The position numbers and the translations under genes were made by a program. Positions 42,693 to 52,453 of a stretch of DNA of 64,000 bases are shown in pieces (within the stretch, counting starts at the first letter, position 1; each line of letters starts with the position of its first letter). The notes beneath the pieces are model-generated. The model had not been told where the DNA came from and did not search any database. It was given only the letters and a program-made list of their open reading frames with translations. The DNA lies in contig NZ_CAADFC020000032.1 in the NCBI RefSeq assembly GCF_900696085.1, forward strand, positions 124,001 through 188,000, read 5' to 3'. The DNA comes from Bradyrhizobium ivorense. GTDB lineage: Bacteria > Pseudomonadota > Alphaproteobacteria > Rhizobiales > Xanthobacteraceae.

Positions 42693-44783
42693 TTAATTGC
42701 GCGGGTTCAGGAAGTGGTCTTCGCCGCCCAATGTGCCATAGATAAATGGTTCTTGCTTACGGTCCGTCGCACTCAAGACATCGTCTCGCACGAGACCAAA
42801 AAGCTTTCTGATCTCAATTTCGGGAGTAAGCATGCGATTTACTAGCGCGCTGGCAAAGGGGCTGTTACTGCCCTTGCCGTCCATCGCGATTTGTCCGTGC
42901 TTCGCCGAGTACGCAACGAGCGTGCCACCATCCGGCTCGACTCTCGCAAGCCCTCGTCCAATCGTCCTGGAGGCGCTCGACATCTTCATCGTATTGAGGA
43001 ACGGATTTTCCCTACACGCATCAAGAATCACGAGCTTCATTTCCTTTGCACGGTCAATCGCATCAAGGAACCGGCCCAGAGAGATCGCTTCGTCGGGAAC
43101 GTCTCTGTCGGTCAGCAGGCGCGCGTCCGTCGGCACTACATAGTTCGTTCCGTCAATCTCGATGCCGTGGCCGGCGTAATAAATGACCGCCCACTCCGCG
43201 GAATCGGCCAAATCGCGGAATTTTCGCAATGCAACAAGCAGGCCTTCCCGGTTTTGGTTTTCAACCGTAATCACCTGTCGGAAGCCGATCTTTTGGAAAG
43301 TTTCGGCGACAAGCTTTGCATCGTGGATGGCATTTGGCAGACCTTGAACCCGCACATAATCGCCGTTCCCGATCACCAACGCGACCCGGTTCAGGCGACC
43401 GGTGGTGGGGACGACGCTGGGTTCGACCTTTGCAGCCTTGATCCGCTCGCTCGCCTTTTTGAGCGCCTCCTGAGCGCCTTTCAGTTCGGGATCAAAGGAA
43501 AGCGCAGTGCTGTAATCCTTTGAGGCTTGGGCATTATCGCCCATCGTTTCCATCAGCCGGCCACGCTGCAGGTAGGCTTCGGATGAAAGCGGATCAAGCT
43601 CGAGGGCCTTGTCTAGCGATGCCCTGGCCTCTCGGTACATTTGCAATTTGGCGTACGCCTCTCCGAGTCCAACCATTACGGCGGGCTGGCGGTTATCCAG
43701 CCCGGCACTTTTTTGGAGATCGACAATCGCCTTTCGCGCATCGCCCTTTCTCAGCAAAGCAATTCCGCGCGAGGAGTAGTTCTGCGCGTACTGAGGATTG
43801 ATTTCGATCGCCTTGGAGAAATCGGCGATGGCGCGATCGAGATCACCCTTTCGTTGCAAGATCAATCCACGATTGTGGTAGGCAAAGGCGTAGTTTGAAT
43901 CGATCCTAATCGCGCTCGAATAATCGGCTGCCGCGCGATCCAAGTCCTCCTTCAAATGATAGGCAAGCGCGCGGTTGAAATAAAACGCTGCTCGCTTTGA
44001 ATCGAGAGCAATGGCTTGGCTGTAATCGGCAATGGCTTTGTCTAGCTCGCCCTTGTTCTGATACGCCGTACCACGGTTGTTGAAGCCGGTTGGATCGCGC
44101 GAATCTATTGCGATGGCGGCGTCGTAATCGGCGAGAGCGGCTGCCCAATTGCTCTGGTCGCTATAGGCGTTGGCGCGGCCAATATAGGCTGTCGCGTACT
44201 TCGGATCGATGCTGATGGCCTGTGCGTAGTCCTTAATGGCTTTCTCGGATTCGCCCTTGTCTCTCAAGGCATTGGCGCGACCGTTGTAGGCAAAGGGCGA
44301 TTTCGGATCGAGCTCGATCGCCTTGTTGAAATCGGCAATCGCCTCGTCCACCTGCCCCCTTTCGCGCAGCGCATTGCCGCGGCCATTGTAAGCGCTTGAA
44401 AATTTTCCGTTGAGGCCAACGGCTTGGGAATAATCGGCGATTGCGGCTTCGAGCGCTCCATTGCGCAGCATTAAATCCGCGCGATTGTGAAAGGCGTCGG
44501 CGTTAGTCGGATCGAGCTGAATAGCTGCGGTGTAATCGGCTCGGGCCTTGTCGAGATCGCCGCGGTCATAAAATGCGATGCCCCGGTTGACCAACGCCAC
44601 CGCGCGTTGCTTTGGCGGCGTCGCGCTGCCATTCTTGAGGATGGCCGAGCAACCTTGAACGGCCTTTGCCGGGTCGCCGGAGCTGCAATCGGACCACTCC
44701 GAAGCAGAGGAAGCAGAGATCCAAAACAAGCAGCCTAGGAACAGAATTGCCGGCGTATGAAGAAAATGGAAGAGGGACGCCAC
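42693..44783 (-). CDS. Exported TPR-repeat protein with C-terminal caspase (peptidase C14) domain
   Basis: GTG 44783 has GGGAGG five bases upstream, giving 696 residues; a TTG 18 bases earlier would bury that site. A signal peptide (LHTPAILFLGCLFWISASSA) precedes about eleven TPR repeats of the type A(Y/F)xNRGxAxxxKGDLDxAIADYxxAIxLDP (about 60-450). The caspase-like domain starts RVALVIGNGDYVRVQGLPNA; YYAGHG gives the catalytic His (539) and LDACRENPF the Cys (590), both intact. Bacterial caspase homologues cleave at Arg/Lys or Asp and act in signalling or death pathways; the TPRs should bind a partner in the periplasm. Confidence 0.92.
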   Translation of the reverse strand: MASLFHFLHTPAILFLGCLFWISASSASEWSDCSSGDPAKAVQGCSAILKNGSATPPKQRAVALVNRGIAFYDRGDLDKARADYTAAIQLDPTNADAFHNRADLMLRNGALEAAIADYSQAVGLNGKFSSAYNGRGNALRERGQVDEAIADFNKAIELDPKSPFAYNGRANALRDKGESEKAIKDYAQAISIDPKYATAYIGRANAYSDQSNWAAALADYDAAIAIDSRDPTGFNNRGTAYQNKGELDKAIADYSQAIALDSKRAAFYFNRALAYHLKEDLDRAAADYSSAIRIDSNYAFAYHNRGLILQRKGDLDRAIADFSKAIEINPQYAQNYSSRGIALLRKGDARKAIVDLQKSAGLDNRQPAVMVGLGEAYAKLQMYREARASLDKALELDPLSSEAYLQRGRLMETMGDNAQASKDYSTALSFDPELKGAQEALKKASERIKAAKVEPSVVPTTGRLNRVALVIGNGDYVRVQGLPNAIHDAKLVAETFQKIGFRQVITVENQNREGLLVALRKFRDLADSAEWAVIYYAGHGIEIDGTNYVVPTDARLLTDRDVPDEAISLGRFLDAIDRAKEMKLVILDACRENPFLNTMKMSSASRTIGRGLARVEPDGGTLVAYSAKHGQIAMDGKGSNSPFASALVNRMLTPEIEIRKLFGLVRDDVLSATDRKQEPFIYGTLGGEDHFLNPRN

Positions 44784-44801
44784 GCTCGCCTCCCAAAGCA
44801 A

Positions 44802-45382
44802 ATATCAAGAAAATAAAGAACATTCGCATTCTAGCTCAAGAGCACATTCCAGATCAATGGGTTACAAAGCCGCAACGGCTCAGGCTTCCCGGCCGGATCG
44901 AGGCGCACAACGGATCGTGGCCGTGCTAGGCCCAAAAGGGAAGTGCGCTTGAGCCTGGCCCAGAAGAGGCGGATCGTCGGCGAAGGCGAGTCCCCCTCGG
45001 TTCCTCATTCGGCAGGACACCAACGCGCAAGGGAAGACGGCGCCAGCGAGCAAACAGAACTGGCTCGAGGGGGCAGGGCAGTTCACCCTTGATAGCTTGG
45101 CCTTCGACCAATATGAGCCGGCGCTGCAGTCGTTGTCCGCGCGGTGCCGCGCTGTGATCCAGTCCTGCCTCCCGGCAGACCGCAATGTGCTCTGCCGACG
45201 AGCCCGCAGCCGTAGGCAAAAAGGGCGGGAGATTTGGAGCGCCGCCGCGGCGAGAAAATTGTTCAAACCTAAGTGTAGCATGGAGGACACACCCGAGCTA
45301 AATTGTGCTGACCCTGCTGGCAGTTGCACTCGGACGTGACACAATTGTTGGTGTGAATTGCGGAGTGTTTTTTGGGGGTCCA
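44802..45382. promoter_or_regulatory. Divergent promoter region between caspase and autotransporter genes
   Basis: A 580-base interval with no supported gene. It must hold both promoters; a TTG-rich, AT-richer patch (ACACAATTGTTGGTGTGAATTG) lies just before the autotransporter ribosome site GGGGGT. No operator was recognised. Confidence 0.45.
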
Positions 45383-48300
45383 ATGATTTTTCAATTTAAA
45401 CGGATGCCCGGTTCCCGGCGAATCCTCCTTGCCAGTACTGCGATTGCCTCTTTCGGTTCGATTATTGCGCCCGCCCTCGCCGATGAAAGCTTCACTGGTA
45501 ACGTCTCTACCAGCTGGTTCACTGCTGGAAACTGGTCGGGGCTTGCCATACCGACCCCCAGCGACAATGTCACCGTCGCCAATGGCTGCGCTTCTGAAGC
45601 TTTAGCAATACCCGGGAACGGATGTCTCGCTGTGATAGCTGGGTCGTCTGCCGTGGCTCAGAGTGTAATTATTCAAAACGCATCTGATTCAAACCGAATT
45701 TCGAGCATTCTGATAAATAACGGTGGCAGTTTGGCAATCGCCAACGGAGCCGGCCAGATAACCTTGGCTGGATCCTTGGGTATGCAGTCATCCCTCCAAA
45801 TCGGAGTTGCATTCGGTCAGTCAGGCGCCGCTGGGACCCTTAATGCTTCGAGCGTACTTCTGGGCAGCAATACCGGCTTGATATTTAATTATAACGGATT
45901 CAGTACGTTTGCGCCCTCCATTAGCGGAACAGGTGTGGTCGTGCAAAATGCCGGCACGACTCTTCTCTCTGGGCAAAACACTTATTCCGGAGGGACCCAA
46001 ATCAACGGCGGAACAATCCAAGTTGCGACCAATCAATCCGTCGGAACTGGGGCGGTCACGCTTGGCCTTGGGGGCGGCCAGCTGTTTAATGATACGTTTG
46101 TTGCGAATACAAACTTAGGCGGCACCTTTCAAGCGGTCGCGGATAACCTCAGTTTCTCAAATTCCTTCAATCTAAGTGGTGGCGGGGTCACAAATGCAGT
46201 GGACACGCAAACCAATACGCTGACGCTCACGGGGGTAATCAGCAACGCTGTTTCTTCATCCGCGGGATCCTTGAGCAAGTTTGGTAGCGGTACCCTGGTT
46301 CTTACAAACGCTAATGTTTATTCCGGAGGTACTCTTATCAATGCCGGCACACTGCAGGTCACCAACAATAGCTCAGTTGGTTCTGGTGCCGTGACGTTGA
46401 ATGGTGGTACATTCCAGGCGGGCGTGAACAACCTTACGTTCTCAAATTCATTTTTTCTTTCGTCGTCGAGCACAATCGACACGCAGGCTAATACGCTTAG
46501 ACTTTCGGGCGTTCTAGCTGATACACCGTCGAGCGGCGAATTTGGTAGTTCGCCAATTCCAGGAACGCTCACTAAAGTTGGGAGCGGCACCTTGGTGCTT
46601 ACGGCCGCCAATACCTATTCCAACGGAACTAACATCAACGCCGGCACGCTTCAGCTCGGCAATGGTGGCACAACAGGATCGATTGTCAAAAACGTCGCGA
46701 ACAACGGCATCCTCGCCATCAACCGCTCCAATGCTTACACCTTCGATGGCGCCATCTCCGGCAGCGGTGGCTTCCAACAACTCGGTACTGGGGTCACAAC
46801 GCTAACGGCTGCCAATACTTATACTGGAGCAACGACGGTTGCCGCCGGTGGACTAACCATTGCTGCTGGTGCCAGCGTCACGGGCACCTCGTTGGTCAGC
46901 AACGGCGGGACATTGACCGTGGCTGGGACTCTAAATTCGCCTGGCGTGATGAATAACCTCGGCACGTTTAGTGTTGCGGGCTCCGCGACATTGGGTGGGT
47001 TGCTCACAAACAGCGGCGTGGTCACGGTCCTGAGCGACGGGCAATTGATCGCAACAATCGGCGGCATCACCAACCTCGCGGGCGGTGCGATCATGGTTGC
47101 CGTTGGCGGCACCGTGAGGGACGACCTGAACAATGCAGGCACGATCACCAACAATGGCAGCTACGTTGCTAACGTTGCCACCAACACGGGCACGATCACC
47201 AACGGCGCCACTGGGACCTGGACCGGCAACATCCTCAACAACACCAATGCTATCACCAACAACGGGACCTGGATTGGCAACGTGGTGGCCAATACCGGCA
47301 CGATCACCAACAATCTGCTATGGAACGGCAGCATCGCGAATGCTGGCACGTTCGTTAACAATGCAACCGGCGTAGTCGCTGGGGCGTTTTCCAATACAGC
47401 CGGCACGGCAAGCAATGCAGGTCAACTCAACGGCGGCGTTAACGTCTCGGGCGGAACGCTTACAACCACCGGGACCATCGCAGGCGGTTTGACGAATTCC
47501 GCGACCTTGAATGCTCAGGGCACAATCAATGGTGCAATCCTGAATCAGGGCGCGTTCACTGTTACTGGCGCGCTGACCGGCAACGGCAACTTCACAAATA
47601 GCGCGGGAGCGACATTAAGCGTACCGAGCCAATCGTTCACCGGCCTGTCCGCGCTGAATAATGGAGGCTTCATCAACGCTTCGGGAAATTCGACGATAGG
47701 GCTCGGTGCAGGTACCCTCGCCAACGCAGGAACGATCAACCTGCAAAACAACGCGGCGGGCGATAGGCTCACCATAGGCGGAAACTATGTGGGATCGCCC
47801 GGTAGTCGAATTCTGCTCGACTTCAGTTCGCAGACTGCCAAAGGCGACCAGGTTTTCATCACGGGAAATGCTTCCGGTTCGACAGCGGTTTCTGTGCTCA
47901 ATTTGACACCTTCCGCGCCATTCACGACGGGAGCTACGCTGATCCAAGCCGGATCGATTGCTCCCGGCACGTTTACGCTTGCGAATGCACAAAACTTCGG
48001 GACCACGAGTTTGGTTCTTCTGCCGCAAAATGGGGGCGCTACGCTCGCCCTCGGATCCATACCGTCCGTAGGCGGGCTCTCAAGCGGCATTACGTTGAAT
48101 GCGGCACAGACTATCGCGTTTGAGTCTTCGAGTGTGGTCTCGGACCACATCTGGGATGTGCGGAATTCGCTCAATAACTCTTCTCAGGGGCAGGCACAGG
48201 GCTATTCTGATGAGGCTCTAGGATATGCTCAAACGCGCAAACCAACAGATGCGTTCGCGGCTTTTAAAGCACCGCCGCCTCCGGCTGCCGTTACGACAGT

Positions 48301-49132
48301 TCGTCCGGCGGTCTGGATCAAGGGCTGGGGAGACTATGAAGATCGCAACGGTACGACCACCATCAACTTCGGCGGGGTAACGTCGCCCCAAGATCTTGGC
48401 TATCGGCAACGAAGCGGGGGTGTGTTAGCGGGGGCCGATGCGCTCATAAAGAACGTCACCTCTGCTGGTGACGCCTTCCTTCTGGGCGCCTTGCTCGGCT
48501 ATACGAACTCGCATGTCGATCTGAAGGCCTCCGCGGCCTCACAGAATTACGATGGCGGCAGCGTCGGCGCTTATGCGACGTATCTTCGGGGGAACTGGTT
48601 CACCGATCTGATGTTCAAGACTGACTTCCTTGGCTTGAGCATCAATGGCGGCGGGATCAGTCAGAATGCCAACGTCACGAACTACGATGTCACCGCGAAT
48701 ATCGGCTACAAGTTCGATCTGCCTAACAAGTACTACATCGAGCCGACGGCCGGGCTGGAATATGTTCGCACGACGTTCGGCGGTACGACCGCGTTCTCTC
48801 CGACTACCATTGCCCTCAATGATGGCGACGCTACTCGCGGACGCATCGGTGCCAGGGTGGGCACGGAATTCATTATGAATGGCGTACGCATCGAACCAAG
48901 TCTGCTCGGTTACGTTTACAGCGTTTTCAGCCAGTCGGGTAACTCGCTCATTCTCAATGGTACCGGCATTACACTTCCTACCGATGTCAACAAAGTCCGG
49001 GGCGAGTTTCAGGCCGCGGTCAACTTCTTCAACCTGACAAACGGAGTGTCGGGATTTGTGCGGCTCGATACCCGCTTCGGCGACAACTTGACCGCCGGCG
49101 GCGCGAGGGTTGGTTTGCGGTACCAAATGTAG
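45383..49132 (+). CDS. Autotransporter outer-membrane beta-barrel protein
   Basis: From ATG 45383 the product has 1249 residues: an extended signal peptide (FKRMPGSRRILLASTAIASF...PALADES), then a passenger of about 940 residues. Autotransporter-associated repeats (GSGTLVLTNANVYSGGTLIN, GSGTLVLTAANTYSNGTNIN) are followed by a low-complexity NNGT-type run, with a C-terminal barrel from about 970 (WIKGWGDYEDRNGTT...) to GLRYQM. The barrel inserts in the outer membrane and exposes or releases the beta-helical passenger, probably an adhesin. The Asn/Thr-rich gene is lower in GC than its surroundings. The terminal residue is Met rather than the usual Phe. Confidence 0.93.
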   Translation: MIFQFKRMPGSRRILLASTAIASFGSIIAPALADESFTGNVSTSWFTAGNWSGLAIPTPSDNVTVANGCASEALAIPGNGCLAVIAGSSAVAQSVIIQNASDSNRISSILINNGGSLAIANGAGQITLAGSLGMQSSLQIGVAFGQSGAAGTLNASSVLLGSNTGLIFNYNGFSTFAPSISGTGVVVQNAGTTLLSGQNTYSGGTQINGGTIQVATNQSVGTGAVTLGLGGGQLFNDTFVANTNLGGTFQAVADNLSFSNSFNLSGGGVTNAVDTQTNTLTLTGVISNAVSSSAGSLSKFGSGTLVLTNANVYSGGTLINAGTLQVTNNSSVGSGAVTLNGGTFQAGVNNLTFSNSFFLSSSSTIDTQANTLRLSGVLADTPSSGEFGSSPIPGTLTKVGSGTLVLTAANTYSNGTNINAGTLQLGNGGTTGSIVKNVANNGILAINRSNAYTFDGAISGSGGFQQLGTGVTTLTAANTYTGATTVAAGGLTIAAGASVTGTSLVSNGGTLTVAGTLNSPGVMNNLGTFSVAGSATLGGLLTNSGVVTVLSDGQLIATIGGITNLAGGAIMVAVGGTVRDDLNNAGTITNNGSYVANVATNTGTITNGATGTWTGNILNNTNAITNNGTWIGNVVANTGTITNNLLWNGSIANAGTFVNNATGVVAGAFSNTAGTASNAGQLNGGVNVSGGTLTTTGTIAGGLTNSATLNAQGTINGAILNQGAFTVTGALTGNGNFTNSAGATLSVPSQSFTGLSALNNGGFINASGNSTIGLGAGTLANAGTINLQNNAAGDRLTIGGNYVGSPGSRILLDFSSQTAKGDQVFITGNASGSTAVSVLNLTPSAPFTTGATLIQAGSIAPGTFTLANAQNFGTTSLVLLPQNGGATLALGSIPSVGGLSSGITLNAAQTIAFESSSVVSDHIWDVRNSLNNSSQGQAQGYSDEALGYAQTRKPTDAFAAFKAPPPPAAVTTVRPAVWIKGWGDYEDRNGTTTINFGGVTSPQDLGYRQRSGGVLAGADALIKNVTSAGDAFLLGALLGYTNSHVDLKASAASQNYDGGSVGAYATYLRGNWFTDLMFKTDFLGLSINGGGISQNANVTNYDVTANIGYKFDLPNKYYIEPTAGLEYVRTTFGGTTAFSPTTIALNDGDATRGRIGARVGTEFIMNGVRIEPSLLGYVYSVFSQSGNSLILNGTGITLPTDVNKVRGEFQAAVNFFNLTNGVSGFVRLDTRFGDNLTAGGARVGLRYQM

Positions 49133-49186
49133 GCTGCTGGACCTGCCAAAGGAGAGCTTGCACAAGCCCTCCTGGGCCGGAGGTCC

Positions 49187-49402
49187 TCACCGCATGCGTG
49201 TGAATGCTCGTAGTGCTTGGATCTCCGCCCAAGCGACGGAGGCGTCACACGGACCGCGTTCTCGTAGGGCAGCTGGCGGGGAGCTCTTGTTCGCGTAGAC
49301 AATGGTGTGATCCAACTGAACTTGCCTTCCGTCCAGCGCAAGTGCTGGTGACGCTGCAGCCAGCCAAAAGCCAGAGAGCACTAAAAGGCGCCTAAATCTC
49401 AT
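49187..49402 (-). CDS. Short exported protein or truncated gene
   Basis: From ATG 49402: MRFRRLLVLSGFWLAAASPA-LALDG is a clear signal peptide, followed by about 48 residues (QVQLDHTIVYANKSSPPAAL...) ending in FTRMR. The mature part looks like a cut-off beta protein, so this may be a fragment of a larger exported protein. It is convergent with the autotransporter. The next 370 bases hold only a GCCACGGA/TCCGTGGC dyad at 49501. Confidence 0.4.
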   Translation of the reverse strand: MRFRRLLVLSGFWLAAASPALALDGRQVQLDHTIVYANKSSPPAALRERGPCDASVAWAEIQALRAFTRMR

Positions 49403-49793
49403 TACATGCCTCCTAGGAATTTGTACGTTCAACAATTGGAAGTTCGGCCAGCTTCTTCGAGATTCAGTCCGTCTATGCCATTATCGGCAAAATTCGAGCT
49501 GCCACGGAGTTCCGTGGCTGACGCCAGCCAATGAAACCTCGATTATCAGTCGCCAGACCCTTTGTCAGCTCCCGATCCAGCGGGTGTGGGTCAAAATGAC
49601 AATTTGTTCTTGATTTGTTCAATTTGACCTAGTTTAGCAGCAGAACTGACAATTGGTGGCGATCAGCTCACGCGTCCAACCATACTGAGGGCTGAGGCCG
49701 CTTTTATCGGGCGATGACCAGCCAGCACTAGCCGTCGGGGACCAAGACAAAGAGGAAACAGTGCAGACGCCCCGTAAGCGCTCAGCCGGGGCC

Positions 49794-51383
49794 CTATTGA
49801 GGCTGGCTTGACGCCTTGCGGAAGCGCCACGGCATGAGGTCGCCGATTCTGCTATGGGGATGGCCGTCGATAATCGCCTCGAGTGTTTCGGCGATGTAGC
49901 CGGCCGGATTGACGTCGTTGAGTTTGCAGGTGGCGACGATCGAGGCCAGTAAGGCCCAGTTTTCCGCTCCGATTTCATGTCCGGCGAAGAGAGCGTTTTT
50001 CCTGGTCAAACAGATTGGCCGGATGGCGTTCTCGACCGGGTTGGTGTCGAGCTCGAGACGTCCGTCTTCGAGGAAGCGGGTCAGCCCCTGCCAATGATTG
50101 AGGGCATAGCGGATGTCCTCCGCGAGCGTCGAACCGCTGGAGATCATCGACAGCTGTTTCTCAAACCACGACTTCAACGCGGCTACCATGGGCAGCGAGT
50201 GCTCTTTGCGCGCGGCCAACCGGATGTCCGGCGATGAGCCGCGTACCATGGCTTCGATGGCGTAAAGCTGTGCGATGTGCCGCACGGCGGCCTCGGCGAT
50301 CGGCGATTTGCTGTTGCGCACCAATTTCACGAAGCGCCGGCGCAAATGGCTCCAGCAATGCACGAGCGTCCAAGGCCCTTGCGGTCGAACGACTTCGGTC
50401 AGCCGGTCATAGCCGTCATAGGCATCGCATTGCAGGAAGCGTCCGCCAAAGCCGTCCAGGAACTGCTGCGCGAAGGCACCGCTGCGACCGGGGGCATATC
50501 TGAACAACACGATTGGCGGACTTGGACCGCTGTGGCCGCGATCGTCTGAGGCGATCGCCCAGAAGTAGCCTTTCTTCGTTTGGCCGCGCCCCGGATCGAG
50601 TACCGGCGCCTTGGTCTCATCCATGAACAGCCGATCCGCCATGGCCAGGTGGCGACGCATGTGGTCCGCGATGGGTTGAAGATGGAAGCAGGCGCGGCCA
50701 GCCCAATTGCCCAGTGTAGCCCGATCAAGCCGGATCCCCTGGCGCGCATAGATCTCGGCCTGACGGTAAAATGGCGTATGATCGCCAAATTTGGAGACGA
50801 TCACGTGCGCGATGGCCGCTTCGGTCGGCAGCCCGCCGGGCACGACGTGCTCCGGTGCGTACGCCTGCGCGACAGGGCCTGAGCAGCGGCGACAGATGTA
50901 TTTCGGGCGACGCGTGACCAGCACGCGCCATTGCGCCGGGATCACGTCGAGGCGCTTGCTGACGTCCTCACCGATCTTCGTCATGGCGCCACAACCGCAC
51001 GGGCAGAGCGTGCTTGGTGGCTCGATGATCCGTTCCACTCGCGGCAAATGGGCAGGCAAGCAGCCGCGATTGCGATGAGAACCTTGATCCGGATCGCTCC
51101 GCGATCGTCCCTGGATGACCTTCTCGGCTCTTTCCTGCGCCGCGTCCAGAATGCCTTGCGCGATCTCCACGTCCTCGAGCGGCAAATGGTACTGATCTGG
51201 ACGTAGCTTCTCGGATTTCGAGCCGAACTTGTCCCGTCGCAATTCGCCGAGAATGACCTCCAGCCGACGTCGCGCTTCCTCCGACGCCGCCAGTGCCCCC
51301 TGATGCTCGCTCAAGGTCGCCTGCGTTTGCGCCAGAAGCGCCTTCAGGCGTTCGTTTTCGTCGCGTAGCGCCGCGATGCTCAT
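49794..51383 (-). CDS. tnpC: IS66 family transposase TnpC
   Basis: The 529-residue DDE transposase has an N-terminal coiled coil (ALRDENERLKALLAQTQATL), a zinc-type motif (CPCGCGAM...ICRRC), a catalytic-domain segment LFMDETKAPVLDPG with the first Asp, QCDAYDGYDRL, and a C-terminal DTNPVENAIRPICLTRKNALF typical of IS66. It appears intact. It starts 69 bases after tnpB. Confidence 0.95.
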   Translation of the reverse strand: MSIAALRDENERLKALLAQTQATLSEHQGALAASEEARRRLEVILGELRRDKFGSKSEKLRPDQYHLPLEDVEIAQGILDAAQERAEKVIQGRSRSDPDQGSHRNRGCLPAHLPRVERIIEPPSTLCPCGCGAMTKIGEDVSKRLDVIPAQWRVLVTRRPKYICRRCSGPVAQAYAPEHVVPGGLPTEAAIAHVIVSKFGDHTPFYRQAEIYARQGIRLDRATLGNWAGRACFHLQPIADHMRRHLAMADRLFMDETKAPVLDPGRGQTKKGYFWAIASDDRGHSGPSPPIVLFRYAPGRSGAFAQQFLDGFGGRFLQCDAYDGYDRLTEVVRPQGPWTLVHCWSHLRRRFVKLVRNSKSPIAEAAVRHIAQLYAIEAMVRGSSPDIRLAARKEHSLPMVAALKSWFEKQLSMISSGSTLAEDIRYALNHWQGLTRFLEDGRLELDTNPVENAIRPICLTRKNALFAGHEIGAENWALLASIVATCKLNDVNPAGYIAETLEAIIDGHPHSRIGDLMPWRFRKASSQPQ

Positions 51384-51452
51384 GCGCTATTTCGAGCACA
51401 TCGGCGCCGCGCATGCCATGTTCAAAATTGCTTCCGAGTCATTCTGCCGCAG

Positions 51453-51806
51453 TTATCCTGCCACCTGCGGGCGCCGCGCTTCCTCCGGCCGGACCAACCT
51501 CCAATCCAGCCCCTCGAACAAGGCCGCGAACATCGCCGGCGACATGCGCATCACGCCGTCCGCGATCGTTGGCCAAACGAACTTGCAACCTTCGAGGCGT
51601 TTGTGCACCAACACCAGGCCCGTTCGGTCCCAGACCAAAATCTTGATCCGGTCCGCTCGTTTTGATCGGAACACGAAGGCCGCGCCGCTGAACGGATCGA
51701 GACCAAGCATCTCCTGCACCTTCGCCGCAAGCCCGTCGTGTCCACAGCGGAAGTCGATCGGCCGCGTGGCCACGTAAATCTTCAGATCAGCACCGGCCGC
51801 GATCAT
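51453..51806 (-). CDS. tnpB: IS66 accessory protein TnpB (Orf2)
   Basis: The 117-residue protein reads IYVATRPIDFRCGHDGLAAKVQEMLGLDPFSGAAFVFRSKRADRIKILVWDRTGL, the conserved TnpB signature required for IS66 transposition. Its ATG overlaps the tnpA stop (ATGA), implying coupled translation. Confidence 0.95.
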   Translation of the reverse strand: MIAAGADLKIYVATRPIDFRCGHDGLAAKVQEMLGLDPFSGAAFVFRSKRADRIKILVWDRTGLVLVHKRLEGCKFVWPTIADGVMRMSPAMFAALFEGLDWRLVRPEEARRPQVAG

Positions 51807-52225
51807 CGTGACGCTCGCACCGCACGGATCACCCGGGATAGCTGGTCAGCATCAATGGCCGTATCCGTCCGCAGCACGACATCGCCGATCGCGATCTCAA
51901 GCTTGATCGCCGGAACCTGACGCTCCTCCGACGCATCTTCCACAACCAGCGGCGCAAACGTCGGTGGAGACGCCTCGCACGGCGGCAACATACCTCGTTG
52001 TCGAAGCCGCCGTCGCCAATCGTAGACCTGCCAGCGCGTCGCTCCGTGCTTGCGCGCCACCTCGGATACCTGGGCGCCGGGTAACAGACTCTCGGCGGCG
52101 ATCCGAGCTCTCTCAGCTTCCGACCGCACACGACGTCCGGACGGCCCTTCAAGGATCTCCAGCCGGCTCACCGACCCCGCCGATGAGCCGTCCAAATGGA
52201 CGTCCTTTTTGCTGTCCAATCCCAT
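51803..52225 (-). CDS. tnpA: IS66 accessory protein TnpA (HTH)
   Basis: From ATG 52225 the product has 140 residues, with a helix-turn-helix RRVRSEAERARIAAESLLPGAQVSEVARKHGATRWQVYDWRR and a C-terminal AIKLEIAIGDVVLRTDTAID segment, as in IS66 TnpA/IS3-type accessory proteins. It is the first gene of the IS66 operon. Confidence 0.92.
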   Translation of the reverse strand: MGLDSKKDVHLDGSSAGSVSRLEILEGPSGRRVRSEAERARIAAESLLPGAQVSEVARKHGATRWQVYDWRRRLRQRGMLPPCEASPPTFAPLVVEDASEERQVPAIKLEIAIGDVVLRTDTAIDADQLSRVIRAVRASR

Positions 52226-52453
52226 CCCAAACCTCCGTACAAGCCGGAGGCTTCTTCGCATAGCTACCCAGATCCCGAAGCAAGGGTTCCGGCTAAGCGC
52301 TTACCCTCAACCAAGGCTTGGCGGCCTATACACTGCAGGTTGATTTCAAGACCTCATCGAACGGGCAATCGCACTGACGGCGTAAATGCAATAGCGAGCC
52401 CCAGAGAGCCGAAGGAATTGCTCAATCGTCGGCCGCAACCGCCCGATTGGCAG

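Larger units (their letters stand above)
49774..52304 (-). mobile_element. Complete IS66-family insertion sequence
   Basis: The left end GTAAGCGCTCAGCCGG at 49774 is matched by GTAAGCGCTTAGCCGG read inward from 52304, giving inverted repeats of about 22 bases with few mismatches and the GTAAGCG tip typical of IS66. The three genes tnpA, tnpB and tnpC lie between, intact and in order. The flanking octamers differ (GACGCCCC on the left, CCTCAACC on the right), so the usual 8-bp target duplication is missing. Confidence 0.9.

Noticed and set aside
49641..49773. Possible second transposase fragment left of the IS66 element
   Set aside because: A short minus-strand frame looked transposase-like at first but has no recognisable motif.
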